Below are positions 40,001 through 51,600 of a stretch of 64,000 bases of DNA, piece by piece. The position numbers were made by a program, and so were the translations under genes. Every line of letters begins with the position of its first letter. Position 1 is the first letter of the stretch. The stretch covers positions 30,631,965-30,695,964 of the forward strand of contig NC_082602.1 in NCBI RefSeq assembly GCF_030936135.1, in the 5' to 3' direction. A model generated the notes under the pieces. That model searched no databases. It was not told the DNA's origin and was given only the letters and a program-made list of their open reading frames with translations. The DNA is from Gavia stellata (taxonomy: Eukaryota > Chordata > Aves > Gaviiformes > Gaviidae).

Positions 40001-42159
40001 TTTGGGTTGTTTTTTTTTTTTTGGTTGGACTTGATGATCTTACAGGTCTTTTCCAACCTTAGTGATTCTGTGATTCTGTGAAGGTGTCTTGGTTTCTGTC
40101 GGAGGATAATAAAGGAGCTGTCCAATTCTGTCCTGAGCTAACTGGAGAAATTAGACAAAGTGTCCCTTCTCTCTGTAGATACCAAAGACCAGTTCCAGAC
40201 TAGGATGTGCCTTTCATACAACAAACCCAAACTCATTATCTTCTGCTTCTTATAGAAGCAAGACATACTTGAAAGTAATGGCCTCTATCTTTACCTTCTA
40301 GAATGGAACACTGAAGATCATCGATAGGAAGAAGAATATATTTAAACTTGCACAAGGAGAATACATTGCTCCAGAGAAAATAGAAAATGTCTATATCAGA
40401 AGTGCTCCTGTAGCCCAGGTCTTTGTACACGGGGAAAGCCTGAGGGTAAGTGATGTTAGGAGTAAGCATCCTGCAAGATTCCTCCCACAATGAATTCTGG
40501 AAGATCAGGGCACAAACATATGCATATACAAGAGTCCTTGAACAAGATCTGTTCCCAAGAGTGCCATGTTTACAGGAATATCCTTTCAGACTTCTTAGGC
40601 TGTCCATAGCCTTCCTTCTTGACACCAAAGAAAAGGAGATCTTGGAATGAAGGTGCATTAATTACAGACTTGTATAGGATTTGTATGTCAGGCCAGCTCT
40701 GTATCGTTTCTCCATTCCTTTGCCACAGAGGTGTCACCTGTGCTAGCAGAGGCCAGTCTCAGTCTGTAAACCAGCCAAAAGTAATTGCTGGAGTGTTTAG
40801 CACACATAATGAACAAACTGCTCTCTGAACTGCTGTCAGAACTCAGATAAGTGACTTGAATGTAGTTACCTTCCAAATTCTGGAAACAAATGGGGATGTA
40901 GATGTGGCTTAGTATAGAGATACTGTCCACAATCAAGTTCACATAGACAAAGTAATTTCAGATGACTTATCTTGGTCTAAACATGACTACTTCCACTTGT
41001 TTTCAGTCTTTTCTAATAGGTATAGTGGTTCCTGATCCTGAGACGCTTCCAGAATTTGCAGCAAAACTGGGAATAAAAGGTTCCTATGAAGATGTGTGCA
41101 AAAATCCAGTGAGTAGCTTTAACTTTTTAGTGAGTTATATGTAGAATTTAATTCTGAAGTCCAATCTTGCATTCCTTTGACTTAAATTTACAAAAAAAGG
41201 TGGGTAAAAATGAACTGCCTTAATGCTGAGAGAATCATGCAAGCAGCCTTAAAGTAAAAACCGGAACTAAGAACCGAAACATCAAGGCGTCCCTTGATGT
41301 TTCAAGGGCTATCACTGCTTCTTTTCCAACGAGAAGATAGACACAACCTTGTAGCAGCCTTAAGATGAGAAATCTTGAATGCTGAAATATGTATGTGTAT
41401 TCTTGCCAACCTCAGTTTTCACTGACTGGGTAATGGGTATGGTCCTGAGTTGCAATTACAAAATGGCAGCTTTACCCACTCTGTTCCTCCTCTGTTTCTT
41501 CTAGGCAGTGAAGAAAGCTATTTTAGAAGATATGGTCAGACTGGGGAAAGAGGCTGGTCTTAAATCCTTTGAACAAGTGAGTACTTCCAAATCCTGCTTG
41601 TTGCAAGCACCTGTATTGCTAATGCAATGGCTGGGAAATCTGCTTTCCTGCTACCAACTGTGCCAGGATGGGACCTAGGACAGCTGCCCAGGATAACTGA
41701 TTGAAGTAGGCAGTGAAATATTGGCTGGCTGTCTGTCTCTTGACCAAGAGACAGGTGGCTGTACGGGGCAACAGTAGCAATTGCCTTGAGATGGAGCGGA
41801 TGTTCACCATAGGCAGCAGAAGCTGTACTGTAGTTCCAGCCTAACCGCTGCTGTGTCAGCCAAAAGGAGCTTGACTTGCGTCAAGAAACAATTTAGTTAC
41901 TGGAGCTCCTGAGACTAAGTGAGTTCTTGCACTGAGCTCAAGGAAGCTGGGAAGAACTGTTGTTTGTCCTCTAAGCAATTAAGTAAGTGTCATGTGCTAA
42001 ATTATCATCTTTTAATAGGTTAAAGACCTGTACATCCACACAGAGATGTTCTCTGTAGAAAATGGACTTTTGACACCAACACTGAAGGCAAAGCGAGCAG
42101 AGCTTGTTAAAGTCTTCCAGAAGCAGATTGAGGCCCTCTATTCAAGTATGCAGGAATAA
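28016..42159 (+). CDS. ACSL5: Long-chain acyl-CoA synthetase 5, complete, 20 coding exons
   Basis: ACSL5 converts long-chain fatty acid, ATP and CoA to acyl-CoA, AMP and PPi at the mitochondrial outer membrane and ER. Coding exons: 28016-28171, 28741-28849, 29515-29579, 29659-29760, 30088-30187, 31420-31598, 32282-32314, 32530-32581, 33132-33205, 33665-33742, 34706-34840, 35285-35419, 35498-35593, 36138-36210, 37224-37312, 37393-37509, 40302-40445, 41007-41108, 41505-41576, 42019-42159. All introns are GT-AG and phases join to 683 codons, the usual ACSL5 length. Residues about 9-32 form a hydrophobic N-terminal anchor beginning SPLPTPAL, which is typical of ACSL5 rather than ACSL1 or ACSL6. 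The AMP/ATP loop FTSGTTGNPKG is at 260-270, the adenylation motif AYGQTE at 442-447, and the fatty-acyl-CoA synthetase signature [10 protein letters not shown] at 518-527. No frame breaks were seen. The ATG has A at -3. Family, paralogue and synteny (ZDHHC6, VTI1A downstream) agree. Confidence 0.97.
32624..32654. repeat. 11-bp inverted repeat with A-rich loop
   Basis: TGTGCTGGAAA (32624-32634) pairs exactly with TTTCCAGCACA (32644-32654). It lies 42 bases after the exon that encodes the start of the ACSL5 ATP-binding loop. Confidence 0.8.
36738..36872 (+). mobile_element. CR1 3' tail in ACSL5 intron
   Basis: About 135 bases match the last codons (TTCAAGGAACGTGTGGACG), 3' UTR and 3' module of CR1, ending GTGATTCTGTGAATTCTGTGG. 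It sits in sense orientation in the intron between coding exons 14 and 15. Confidence 0.92.
37730..39922 (+). CDS. CR1 ORF2 remnant: partial endonuclease plus complete reverse transcriptase
   Basis: This uninterrupted 730-codon frame lies in the intronic CR1. The first five codons, including the ATG at 37730, come from intron sequence; CR1 homology starts at about residue 6. The C-terminal endonuclease tip SDHEMIEF is at 13-20. The reverse transcriptase carries DFSKAFD at 378-384 (motif A), [11 protein letters not shown] at 433-443 (motif B) and the catalytic FADD at 464-467 (motif C). The frame runs through the CR1 C-terminal region to the normal stop. Lack of the endonuclease N-terminus should prevent autonomous retrotransposition. 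It would be expressed only as part of intronic RNA unless an internal promoter exists. Confidence 0.93.
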   Translation: MKNNKVGGRLGLSDHEMIEFSIFSQVRRRVSNTATMDFRRADFALFRTLVGRVPWETVLKGKEAQEGWTFFKKEILKAQEQAVPMCRKKSQRGRRPAWLNKDLMLRLGEKKRTYHLWKKGQASEEEYKDLVRSCRKGIRKAKAQLELNLATVMRDNKKSFYKYINNKKRAKEDLHTLLDAAGNIVMKDEEKAEVLNAFFASVFNSHTRYPQGIRLPQLDDRDGEQNRLPMIQEEAVNDLLCHLDTHKSMGPDGIHPRVLRELAEELAKPLSIIYQQSWSTGEVPDDWRLANVTPIYKKGRKEDPGKYRPVSLTSVPGKVMERLILRALTGHVQDTQGIRPSQHGFMKGRSCLTNLISFYDQVTHLGDEGKAVDVVYLDFSKAFDTVSHSILLEKLAARGLDRYTLRWVKNWLDGRAQRVVVNGVKSSWRPFTSGVPQGSVLGPVLFNVFIDDLDEGIECTLSKFADDTKLGGSVDLLEGRKALQRDLDRLDRWAEANCMRFNKAKCRVLHFGHNNPRQRYRLGDEWLESSPAEKDLGVLIDTQLNMSQQCAQVAKKANGILACVRNGVASRSREVIVPLYSRLVRPHLEYCVQFWAPHYKTDIEVLERVQRRATELVRGLEHKSYEERLRELGLFSLEKRRLRGDLIALYNYLKGGCREVGAGLFSQVTSDRTRGNGLKLHQGRFRLDIRKKFFTERVVKHWNRLPREVVESPSLEVFKERVDVALWDVA
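37740..40078 (+). mobile_element. CR1 LINE, 5'-truncated, RT-intact, in ACSL5 intron
   Basis: The element lies in the ACSL5 intron between coding exons 16 and 17, in the same orientation as the gene. It starts inside the endonuclease domain (first homologous residues [11 protein letters not shown]), so about the first 200 residues of ORF2 are missing. It ends with the avian CR1 3' module (TTGGACTTGATGATCTTACAGG.., then two ATTCTGTG units) at about 40078. There is no poly(A) tail, as usual for CR1, and no obvious target-site duplication. Its 3' UTR holds a 94-base tract made only of G and T (39935-40028). Confidence 0.95.
41276..41303. repeat. Perfect 12-bp inverted repeat, 4-base loop
   Basis: GAAACATCAAGG (41276-41287) and CCTTGATGTTTC (41292-41303) form a 12-bp stem around CGTC. 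It lies in the ACSL5 intron between coding exons 18 and 19. Confidence 0.85.
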
Positions 42160-42950
42160 GTGGATAATTTAAATTAAACTGCATGGAGTATCCAAACAAA
42201 TCTGTGACACTACGTGACCTATGGAGAACACATACATGAGTCAAGGGGAACAAGGAGAACTTAAATGTATTGTTTCTGGTATCCTGGGAAAAATGCCTTT
42301 CAGATGAAGATGGCTATAGTATAACTGACAACTGCAAAATTTCACTGCCTGGACTAACCCGTCTAGGCAAAGCCAGAACTTTCATCTTCCTCGGACTGTG
42401 AATGAAGCACAAAAAACACTCAAGAGCCTCAGCCTTTTACAAAGCAGCTGATTCACTTTTCCTTGTCAAAAGCAAATCCTGTTTTCCTGCTCCAACTACG
42501 AACTCCATTCCTGCCTTTTGTGGATTGATCTGCCATCAGACTGAAGTCTTTAATGCAGTTACACATTTTGGGTTGGGGGGAGCTAGTTCAAAAAACCAAG
42601 TGCAGGAAAATAACCCTTCAGTTACCACTCAAGATGCTATAACCTGTCTCAGCTCAAGCTGTCACAATATGAATTGGAGCTTAACTATCAGCAAATAAAG
42701 AAGTGAATTTCCTGTTCCTAGCCTTGGACCACACAGTATAGGTTGTTTTTAATGAAAATGAGTAGTCTGGCATCAACTGGTGCATGCATTTAAAGCAAAC
42801 ATAGTTTATACTCTAGTATGGAAGGCACTGGATTAGTTTTTGCACATGTTCTCAAATGCAATGGCAGTTATAAAGCCATTTCAGCCTGATAAGTGGAAAA
42901 CTTTAGCTGTCATTGCATAGGATGCAATAAATTGTAACTGCACAATCAAA
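42160..42950 (+). other. ACSL5: ACSL5 3' UTR with two poly(A) signals
   Basis: After the TAA at 42157-42159 the terminal exon runs on without a further coding frame. AATAAA occurs at 42694-42699 and again at 42926-42931. The second is followed by a TGTGTGTGTGAC stretch at about 42960, a typical downstream GU-rich element, so the longer end near 42950 is likely the main one. The shorter end would remove about 230 bases of UTR. Confidence 0.7.
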
Positions 42951-45424
42951 CCAGAGCCTGTGTGTGTGACTTGTTTCTCTGCTGCAACCAGACTGTCAGC
43001 TGCAAGGTTTACTGCTGCCTGGTTATAGATAGCTTTCTGCAGTAGTTGTGTTCTAGCTGCAGCTAACTTGTTTCCTACACTGTCACTGCTCGGCCACAGC
43101 TCAAGCCATGAGGCAATAAGATAGTGTCAGACCAGGTGTTGCTCCCCTACTCAACTTTCCTTTTCTTGCAGTAAGGCCATATGTGCCCAAGTGTTCAGCA
43201 TAAATTCATTCTTCCAGCTCAGCCTATCACATGAAATAAGGCATTGGATACTATTTTTTTTTTTAAGGGCTAAAGCTGCTTCTTTAGAAAACTGTTTAGG
43301 AAAGATGAGTACTGTCTCTATCTTTAGAAACATGTCTTCAGTCAGTGTATGCTGTCTCTGCTGACAGTTCTTTCCTGTAGCAGTCTGCTGTGTCAGTCCA
43401 AAAGGCAATGCAGTGCTACAAAGGATGTAACATGGGGGAGGAGTACATGTAGCTTTCCTATGCCAATTCTCCTTCTCTGTGCCAGATTCTTAAGAGCTAG
43501 GGGCTGTTCCTTGCTCTTGGTCAGATATCCCAAAATGAAAGCAACCAAATTTGTTGGTCAGGAAAGACCCACCCCTTGCTCTGAGGCATCTCTAGCTTTG
43601 ACTAGTAAAAACAGCTGACCCAATTCTGTTTCTAGGCTAGGCCCAAAGACCTTGGTGTTTTCAGGTAATTGTTGTGTCACTTACTATGCTTGTCATAACC
43701 TGAGGTTACAAAGGCTTTTAAGCTGCTCTTCTTTCCCATGCTTCTTTAAGCAATGTGACTTAAAAGTTACCAATGGCTTAATCTTTTCCCCCAGGTGAGA
43801 CTAGGGAGAAAAAAAGAAACCAGGGGAAAGAAAAAAAGTATACTAAAACTGGTTTTGGGTTCTGATGAACAATTCAGTTAGGGACAGAAAATCTAGTGCA
43901 ACTGAGATCTGTACAAGCTTGAGGCTGAATGTTGTGTTGCCACCTGCTGCAGTGCCCAGAAAGTACTTTGTTTATTGTATCAACAAGTGAAACTTCACTA
44001 CAGGAATCTGCTTGAATGTTGAAGCCCAGCACCCTGTGGTGAGCCCTTCAACTAGTAGTGTTCAGATACCAATCACAGTGCTTCATTCAGCTTAAAGAGA
44101 TCTCTTATTTGTAAACTGAGTAGAGAATGCCTACTTCTCCGTACCACATCTTGGAAAGTAGTAACTTTGTACAGGTCACTTTCTAATACAGTAGAGATGC
44201 TTTCTCTTTTGGAAGAGGAAACACCTCAATCTCTGAACTTGGTTTGCTCTTAATGGCAATTAAGTCTCTTCTTACAGTGGCAAACTATGGTGCTTTAGAT
44301 TTTTCATATCTGTGGCCTCTGCTTGTAGCTGTTACAAAGATGGAATTGGATGGGTAATGGCACTGTCTGAACAATAAACCATACACAGCAATTCAAGTGT
44401 AAATTGGTCTGGAACTGGTCTCTTGGGTGCCGCTTCTGCCACAATGTAGATCTGAATTGAAAACAGGAGTACTTTACTTTAGGCATGCTTGCATTGAAAT
44501 GGTGCAAAAATTATTTCAGGCTATTGGCTGAGCACTGGACAAAGCTACAGCGGGCTTGAAGCACTGTTATACCCAGTGAACAAAGATTTGAGGTAAGGAT
44601 GGCCATAGGTACAATGAAGTTCAAGTCTTTTCAACTTTTTTCCCCATGATACAGAGATTGGCGCTAAAATAACATCCAATCTTCTCTAATTGCTTTAAAA
44701 AGCTCTCTTCTAGTAGCTGTCCATTATGAATTGATCCATCTGGTCTGCAATATAGAGATGTATACATGCTGAATAATGAGATACCATGACTAATAAAGAT
44801 ATGATTCACGTAAAGCAGATATTCAATATGACTTGATAATATAGGTTCCTTTTACTTAACGAATTGGAAACAACGTGTATGTACTGCACCAGGAATTAGA
44901 TCGCCGGCTCGCCAAATCATGTAAGAACTGTATACCAAAATACAATTTAAATGTATTTTTTTTCCATCTCTGTGAAACAACCCCTGTGCCTGCAGCTTAA
45001 TAATTACTGGTTAGTCTCTTCTGCTCCTGATCCAGAGATGAAGTGTTCAGAGGGAAGTACCGACTCTTAATTCATAATTTGGCTTTAATGAGGTTCTTTC
45101 TTCAATCAACACTGTCACGACAGCTCTAGAATTATTCTCTAATGCTATAGCTAGGCAACTCATTTGTAAAAACTAAATAACCTGCAAATCACTGGCTTCC
45201 TTGCATGGGAAGTTCTCTTTTCGCCTCCTGGGCACTACTTTGCATTTGAAAAACTAACTATATGGGAAATGCTTAAACTAACTCTAGCACGAGCTTGTAT
45301 TTGCTCAACTCCTAAGAGATCTGGATTAAAATCAGAAGCCTCTTGGTTAATACTATTGAGGAGGAGAAAACGCTTTCATCATTGATTTCTTTTACTATTG
45401 GTGATCACCTCAAAGTTACACCAC
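42951..45424. other. Intergenic DNA between converging genes, left part
   Basis: No exon or RNA gene was recognised. The plus strand remains mildly T-rich beyond the ACSL5 poly(A) signals, which could reflect read-through transcription. Confidence 0.5.
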
Positions 45425-45900
45425 CACTCCCCCCCCAGCAGGTTCACCTAGAGCAGGTTGCACAGGAATACGTCCAGGTGAGTTTTGAATATCTCCAGAG
45501 AAGGAGACTCCACAACCTCTCTGGGCAGCCTGGTCCAGTGCTCTACCACCCTCAAAGTAGAGAAGTTCCTTCTCATGTTGAGATGGAACTTCCTATGACC
45601 AAGTTTGTGCCCGTTACCTCTTGTTCTGTCACTGGGCACCACTGAAAAAAGACTGGCCCCATCCTCCTGGCACCCACTCCATAAGTATTTATAAGCATTG
45701 GTAAGATCCCCCCTCAGTCTTCTCTTCTCCAGTCTAAAAAGACCCAAGTCCCACAGCCTTTCCTCATAAGAAAGATGTTCTAGTCCCCTAATCATCTTCG
45801 TAGCCCTTTGCTGTACCCTCTCCAGCAGTTCCTTGTGCTTGAACCAGGGAGCCCAGAACTGGACTCTTTGGACTGGAGGCCAAAGCGAGGGCAGATGAGT
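45425..45900 (-). mobile_element. CR1 LINE 3' fragment, other subfamily
   Basis: On the minus strand a 156-codon frame (45918-45448) reads the CR1 C-terminal region: [24 protein letters not shown], then [15 protein letters not shown]. Its 3' end (GAACCTGCT-type, plus-strand AGCAGGTTCACC at about 45438) and its protein differ from the other copies, so it belongs to another CR1 subfamily. It lies between the converging ACSL5 and ZDHHC6 genes. Confidence 0.9.
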
Positions 45901-48164
45901 AGAAAGCAAAATTTTCATTGATTTAGTGGTTGAACAGGCTGCCTGAGTTGTCCATTTACCATGGCCAGTATTGTCTACTTTTATGACAGATTCTGCTTTG
46001 GTGCAAAAACTGCCTGAACTAAAGTAGGTGGCTATTTCTTACTAGTCTATTTCATTGTTGTCTTTTAAATAGGAGGGCAGGGTTCCACTTCAGCATGCAG
46101 TTACCCTTACTTTCCATCATACTAGAGCCTGAGCTTGGCTAGTGTGGCATTGCAAGTCTAGACTTGCTGTTAGATGATGGAAAGGATGCAAAGCTCAAAA
46201 TTTTACATAAACAGAGCAATTTCTTCCCTCAGGGAAAAGATAGTTTAATAGAGCTAACTGCTGTGTGAAAGAGACACTTGCTTTTTGCTTCCCCCAGACC
46301 TGGCTTCTCTAGGGATCTGAACCTAAAAGAAAATGAACTGAATTCCCTGATGAATCACTGCAGAACACAGAACAGATATGTCAAATCTATACCTGCTCCT
46401 TTCTTTAATAAACAAAGGTCTTCCTCAAACAAAAAGCAGAGAGTGGGAAATGAAGAGGAAAAAAAAAAAGTAGAATGGGATGGTAGAAAAGATGGAAGAT
46501 AAAATCTACAAGTATTAAGAATCAGAGTTCCTTAGAGGTGGTTTGCCTTTAAACTTCATGCTCTGATACAGTTGTTTCCAGCACTAGAAAGACAGCTTGT
46601 GTTTTCTTGGCTGCAGAATCTCTAAACGCCTTTAGGAGGTATGCATTTTGTTTTGGCTGGTTGTTTGTAGGCAAGCACTGCTGAGTGAAGGTGACATAAA
46701 GGTAAATAGAAACACCAGTTACCTGTGCTACAAAAGGGAAGACCTGGGACTGAAGTTACAGCTACAAGGAATCAAGATGAAAGCATTAAAAAAACCAAAA
46801 AGCATATAGAGTCCATTTCAGATTGTAAGTGCACTTCTGAAGCAGAGCTCCTGTTCAGTGTACAGTGATGCTGGTGTGTGAAATTCTGCTCAAATAAAAG
46901 TTGAAATAGAGTGGAAGATGCTCTTCAACAACTAAAAGATATCCAGTCCCCTATGAACAGACCACAGCTTACATAAATTCCCCTCCTAATAGCTATCAAT
47001 CAACTGTGGTCATTAGTGCTGTTAATCTGTTCCTATTACACTCCTAATTGCTGTCTGCTAATATCAATAGCAGCTATTTAATCATTTCAAAGTCAAGAAC
47101 AAAAGGTCCTTAGCTGCCACCTTCCTCAGCAGGAAGACAAGCTTATTTTTGTAATCTTTGTTTGGTTCTAGACTCCAGACACTGAACAGAAACTACTGCA
47201 GTTGAGAGTAAGAGTATCGCATGCAGTTTGGAGGTTTTCATATTAATTTCTGCTCATATTCCAAAATAGCTACATCCTGCCGCATTCTGGCCTTTCAGCT
47301 CTTGCTAGCAGGGAAACTAGAAGTATGATACACTCCTATACCTCTAATGAAGCCTGCTTCTACAAAATAAGTACTTTGATTTCAAGAGGGGCAAAGCACC
47401 TGCCTGCAAACTACTGAAACTGAACACTAACTCCCACTTGCCACAGCTCAGAAACAGCCTAGGATTACGGCTCACCATCAACACTAACGCACAGCAGGCT
47501 GGAGGTAACCAAAAACTATCTTTGTGCTGGAGATAAAGAGTCTGAGTAGGAGCATACAGGAGTAATGCTGGCCTGTCTGTATGTAGTTATTTCTATATAT
47601 TAATAACATAGTTTAAGAAATGCTCATCTGCCTGAGACAACTCATCCAGGTGGAGGTAAACCAGGTGTTAGTTTAAAACAGTAATTTGCAAAAAACTCTC
47701 AACATGTGACATGCAACTAGACTAACTATGAGAACAAAACCACCTGCTCCATTTAGGATACATTTAGAAAGCCTTCAGCTGGTAAAGGTTATTCCAGTTT
47801 AAGGTCTTCCTTCTAATAATCCATGCCAGATGCTAAATAAAAATGCTTTAGGGAAGGTGTTAATCACATAGTAGCAACTAGGCTCACAAAAATTTTCATT
47901 CTTGGCACTAGTTCTTCCTTTCATCCTAAGATGGATCAAGAACTCTAGTCTCTTGGGTACATGCTCAGATTTCAGAGGGAGCAGATACAGCTGACTGTAT
48001 TTTTTTGCCATTAAAAGCACAGAATATTCTTACAGCAAGAGCTGAACTCTTTCTAACCTTGCAAAACAACTTATAACAGTGAAATCTTTTACTTCCCAGT
48101 CAGTTCACATTCCCATGACTATAAACAAGCTCTTGTAGGTCTAAGAACAATTAAATCCACAAGT
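45901..48164. other. Intergenic DNA between converging genes, right part
   Basis: Nothing recognised. Composition shifts toward A-rich on the plus strand on the approach to the ZDHHC6 3' end. Confidence 0.5.
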
Positions 48165-48631
48165 GAATATGAATGTATCATTTATTTGAGGTGGACAATT
48201 CACATCATTAGAAGTCACAGGTAACAAATTTTATCTTGAATTTGAATCAGATGTTTATTTTATAGTTTTCAGGGGCAGCTTCAGAGAAAGTAAAATACAA
48301 AAGATAAACAGCACGCATCACAATCAGATGCGGCTGAGGAAAAAATATGAACCCTCAGAATGCAGTTTAAACAGCAAAAAGAAAAAAACCCTGACTTGGG
48401 ATGAAAAAGGTGCATCTTGAAGGCAATCCACTGAATGGCTTCTTCAATTATTTATTGTTAAAAAAGTATGCAAACCATGGCACAGGCATTTCCAACCCTT
48501 TCAGCTGCAAGGAAAACAAAACCTTGTCCTAACATATTCATTGCATAAGTCTGAAGTAATACACGGAAAATTTCAAGTAAAGGATTGTGGTCTGAAGTAA
48601 AAATCCCATTTCTTATTTAAAAATGAGAAGG
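48165..48631 (-). other. ZDHHC6: ZDHHC6 3' UTR and poly(A) signal
   Basis: Reading leftward from the TAG at 48634-48632, AATAAA (TTTATT on the plus strand) occurs at 48451-48456, 48254-48259 and 48181-48186. The last fits an end near 48165, giving about 470 bases of UTR. Which site is used cannot be told from sequence alone. Confidence 0.55.
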
Positions 48632-51600
48632 CTATCTGTTTTTCTTCTCTCCATCCACTGGTTGATCCGTTTCAGAGTCATATTGGCATTTTTCCACACA
48701 TTTCCTAGGGAACCAGCCTCGTTCTCTTAGTCCACCTTAAGACATGAAAAGTTGCATTAACTTGGAACAAAACATGACCTACTATAGAGGAAAAACACAG
48801 GACTGGATGAGACATCAAGAGATTACCCAGGTTATTTTCTTCTCCAAGGCAACACATCCAAGTAATTCCTTAATGTCATTGCCTGGGGATGCATGGATTC
48901 TCTCCCACTGCCTAAAATGTTTTCAGAGATCTCCAAAATTTTCCAGTGCTCTACCTTCCTTACTATGAGAAAAATCTTTCCTAATACTCTATCTGAATCT
49001 TTCTGTCTATAATTCAAGGTCACAACTCCTCTTTCTACACACCAGGGACACAGGAAGCAGCTAACAACCTTCTCTACAACAGACTTTTATGCAGCTGATG
49101 ACTATTTGCACATACCCTGGCTTTCTCCTATCTCTTTTTCCTCTCCAGGTAAACCACCCCAATTTTTTCAGCTTCCCCTTGTAAGTCACATTTTCTAGTA
49201 CTCTGATTATTCTCATTGTTTCCCCCTCAACCCTTTACAGCTGATCATCTTCTTTCTTGTGATGCAGTAACTGCTTTTACTTGTGGCAGTATTTCAGCTG
49301 AGTCTCTGCCAAGGTTGAGTAGGATGGAAGGATTACTTCATGCATCTGGGAAGCTACATGCTTTTTTCTTTTTTGCAAGTGTTGACTCATCTTAAGATTA
49401 TGATTGACTCTTTTTTTCCTCAGAAGAACTGCTACTTAATCATCTTCCATCTTCTTACAGTGCAGCTTGTTATTCCTGCCTATTTATAGCATTTTGCCAC
49501 ACATTCCAAACAAATCTCATCCTATTTTTTGAAGCCTAGTTCTCCAAAATGCCAATGTTATTTTGAATTCTAATCTAGCCTCTCAGTATACACCAAGCTT
49601 CCCACCCAGACCACATTTCACCTGATTTAAAGAAACCATTTGATATAGCACAGATATCTCCTGCTAATCTTCATAACAAGCAATGCAATACAAACTATTA
49701 TCATGCTCATTTCAATAACTCATTTAGGTTTGATGTTTGAAAGAGTTCATTGTAGTGAGCTGCCAAAGCACTTTGAGCCCCTGAAGGTCTCAGGCCTCCC
49801 ATGAAAAGCATGGACACTTTCAATGTAGTGACTGTTGGCTGCCTCTCTTTTGCCAACACGGAACATACATGCAATGAATTAAGAATTGTTAGGAAGAGAC
49901 AACAGAATCCAACACACCCTCCGGCAGGTAAAATTTTAGCTCAGTCCTAAGTAGGAAGGCTAAAATAAAAAATGTAAAAATTTTCAATGCAGGTGGCTGT
50001 GATGTCTCTCTGCAGACCAGCAGGAGTCTTTAACATCTTTGATAGCTGTAGTTGCTAGTTTTGTAAATGTATGTCAAAGTTCTTGGAATTGATCCCAAAG
50101 GCATAACGTCTGCTTGTTTTTAAGAGGTACAAAGAGTCATCCCAGGTTTTATACGTATATGGGGTGTTTAGGTAGGAAATCTGAATGTGTTTAAGAAAGA
50201 CCACTATGTAAATATCAAAAAAGAAGTAATTATTAACCTCTTTAGTGTCTAAAAGTCTAACTTTTTCTTAGAATATGAAGAAATGTCCCCCTTCCCACTC
50301 AATCTTCAATAAACTACTAGTAAGTGTTCTTTCAGTCTGACAGATTCATTTCATGTTTATCAAAACTGGCATGTCTACCAGATGTAAAGAGTAAAAACTG
50401 TGGATGTGGTTTTAGAGGGGAGAGAAGCTAATGCCAATAAGGCCAGTCATTATACATTTTGCGTTATACATTTTGAGCACTGAACATGTAATATTGTCCA
50501 CATTCCTAGACAACTATAAAATTGATTTGTAATTTTCAACAGAAAAAGTGAAAATAACTGCTTCATACCATCAGCAGCCAAGTCGAGAATCTTCTCACCA
50601 TACATCCAGTGTCTGGGGAAGAAAGCGTAATAGATAATTAGATGCCAGAACTCATATCAATATTTCTTTTAACCAAACATAAAGGTGTTGAGCCACTAAC
50701 TTTAAGCCTCTTGTGGCTAAAATCAGATCCCCTTTACTGAGTGCAATTCTAGGTTCTTCGGTGCACGGTGTTGTGAAGAATGTTTTAACACCTTTAGTTA
50801 CAGGGCAGCAGACACCACTGTAATCTTCTACTGCTCGATACCGCACCTACAAATTTGAACAGAACATGGCAATATATTATTGTAAGGAGTTATGGCCTTG
50901 CTGACAGTTTCATACCAAAAAATCAATTCAAGCATACCATTAGATTTCAGCATAATGACAACAGCTGTCAAAGGGACTCTAAATTCTAAATTAACTGCTT
51001 AACAATGAAGCACAGTCATCTTTATTATCACTTCTCTTACCATCTGGAAACTAAGGAGCAAATGCAACCAAAGCTAAATGCTAAGTTTAAGTAAACAGAG
51101 GCCACAGCACGCTGTTTGTGTGGAACCACAAAGTCTTTATTTAATTGCTAAGTTTAAAATCAAGAAAAGAAATGGTCGCAGCAATTACTTACATTTATTT
51201 ATACTGATATTTCAAAGTAATTTCAGACCAAACTTTGCAAATACTTACACTTCTTACTCGCTTGTCTGCTTTCTGTTTCAGTTGCTCTATCTATAAATGA
51301 TTATAAATAGAAATTTAGGCAGTGTTTAGTTTAAGATGACTTGTGTATTCAACACAAAATGAAGTCAGGTATTGACACCATTCAACAAACACAGGAAACA
51401 TCATTAGTATTTAAAAGCACTCACAAAAGCATAACTTTTTAGTCTATCAAAAATGGGAGAACATTTGACAGAACTCCTGTTTCTTAAGTCTATGTATTAC
51501 TAGTCAGTCTATTTTAGTTATTTAAAAAGCTGGTATATTACTGCAAAGGAAAGCAGGCAATTAGATAGTGGGCGGGGTACTATAGAAGATCAATTACCGT

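Noticed and set aside
39254-40125. Minus-strand frames of 172 and 147 codons, one Asn/Thr/Lys-rich
   Set aside because: They are shadows of the CR1 frame and of its G/T-only 3' UTR tract.
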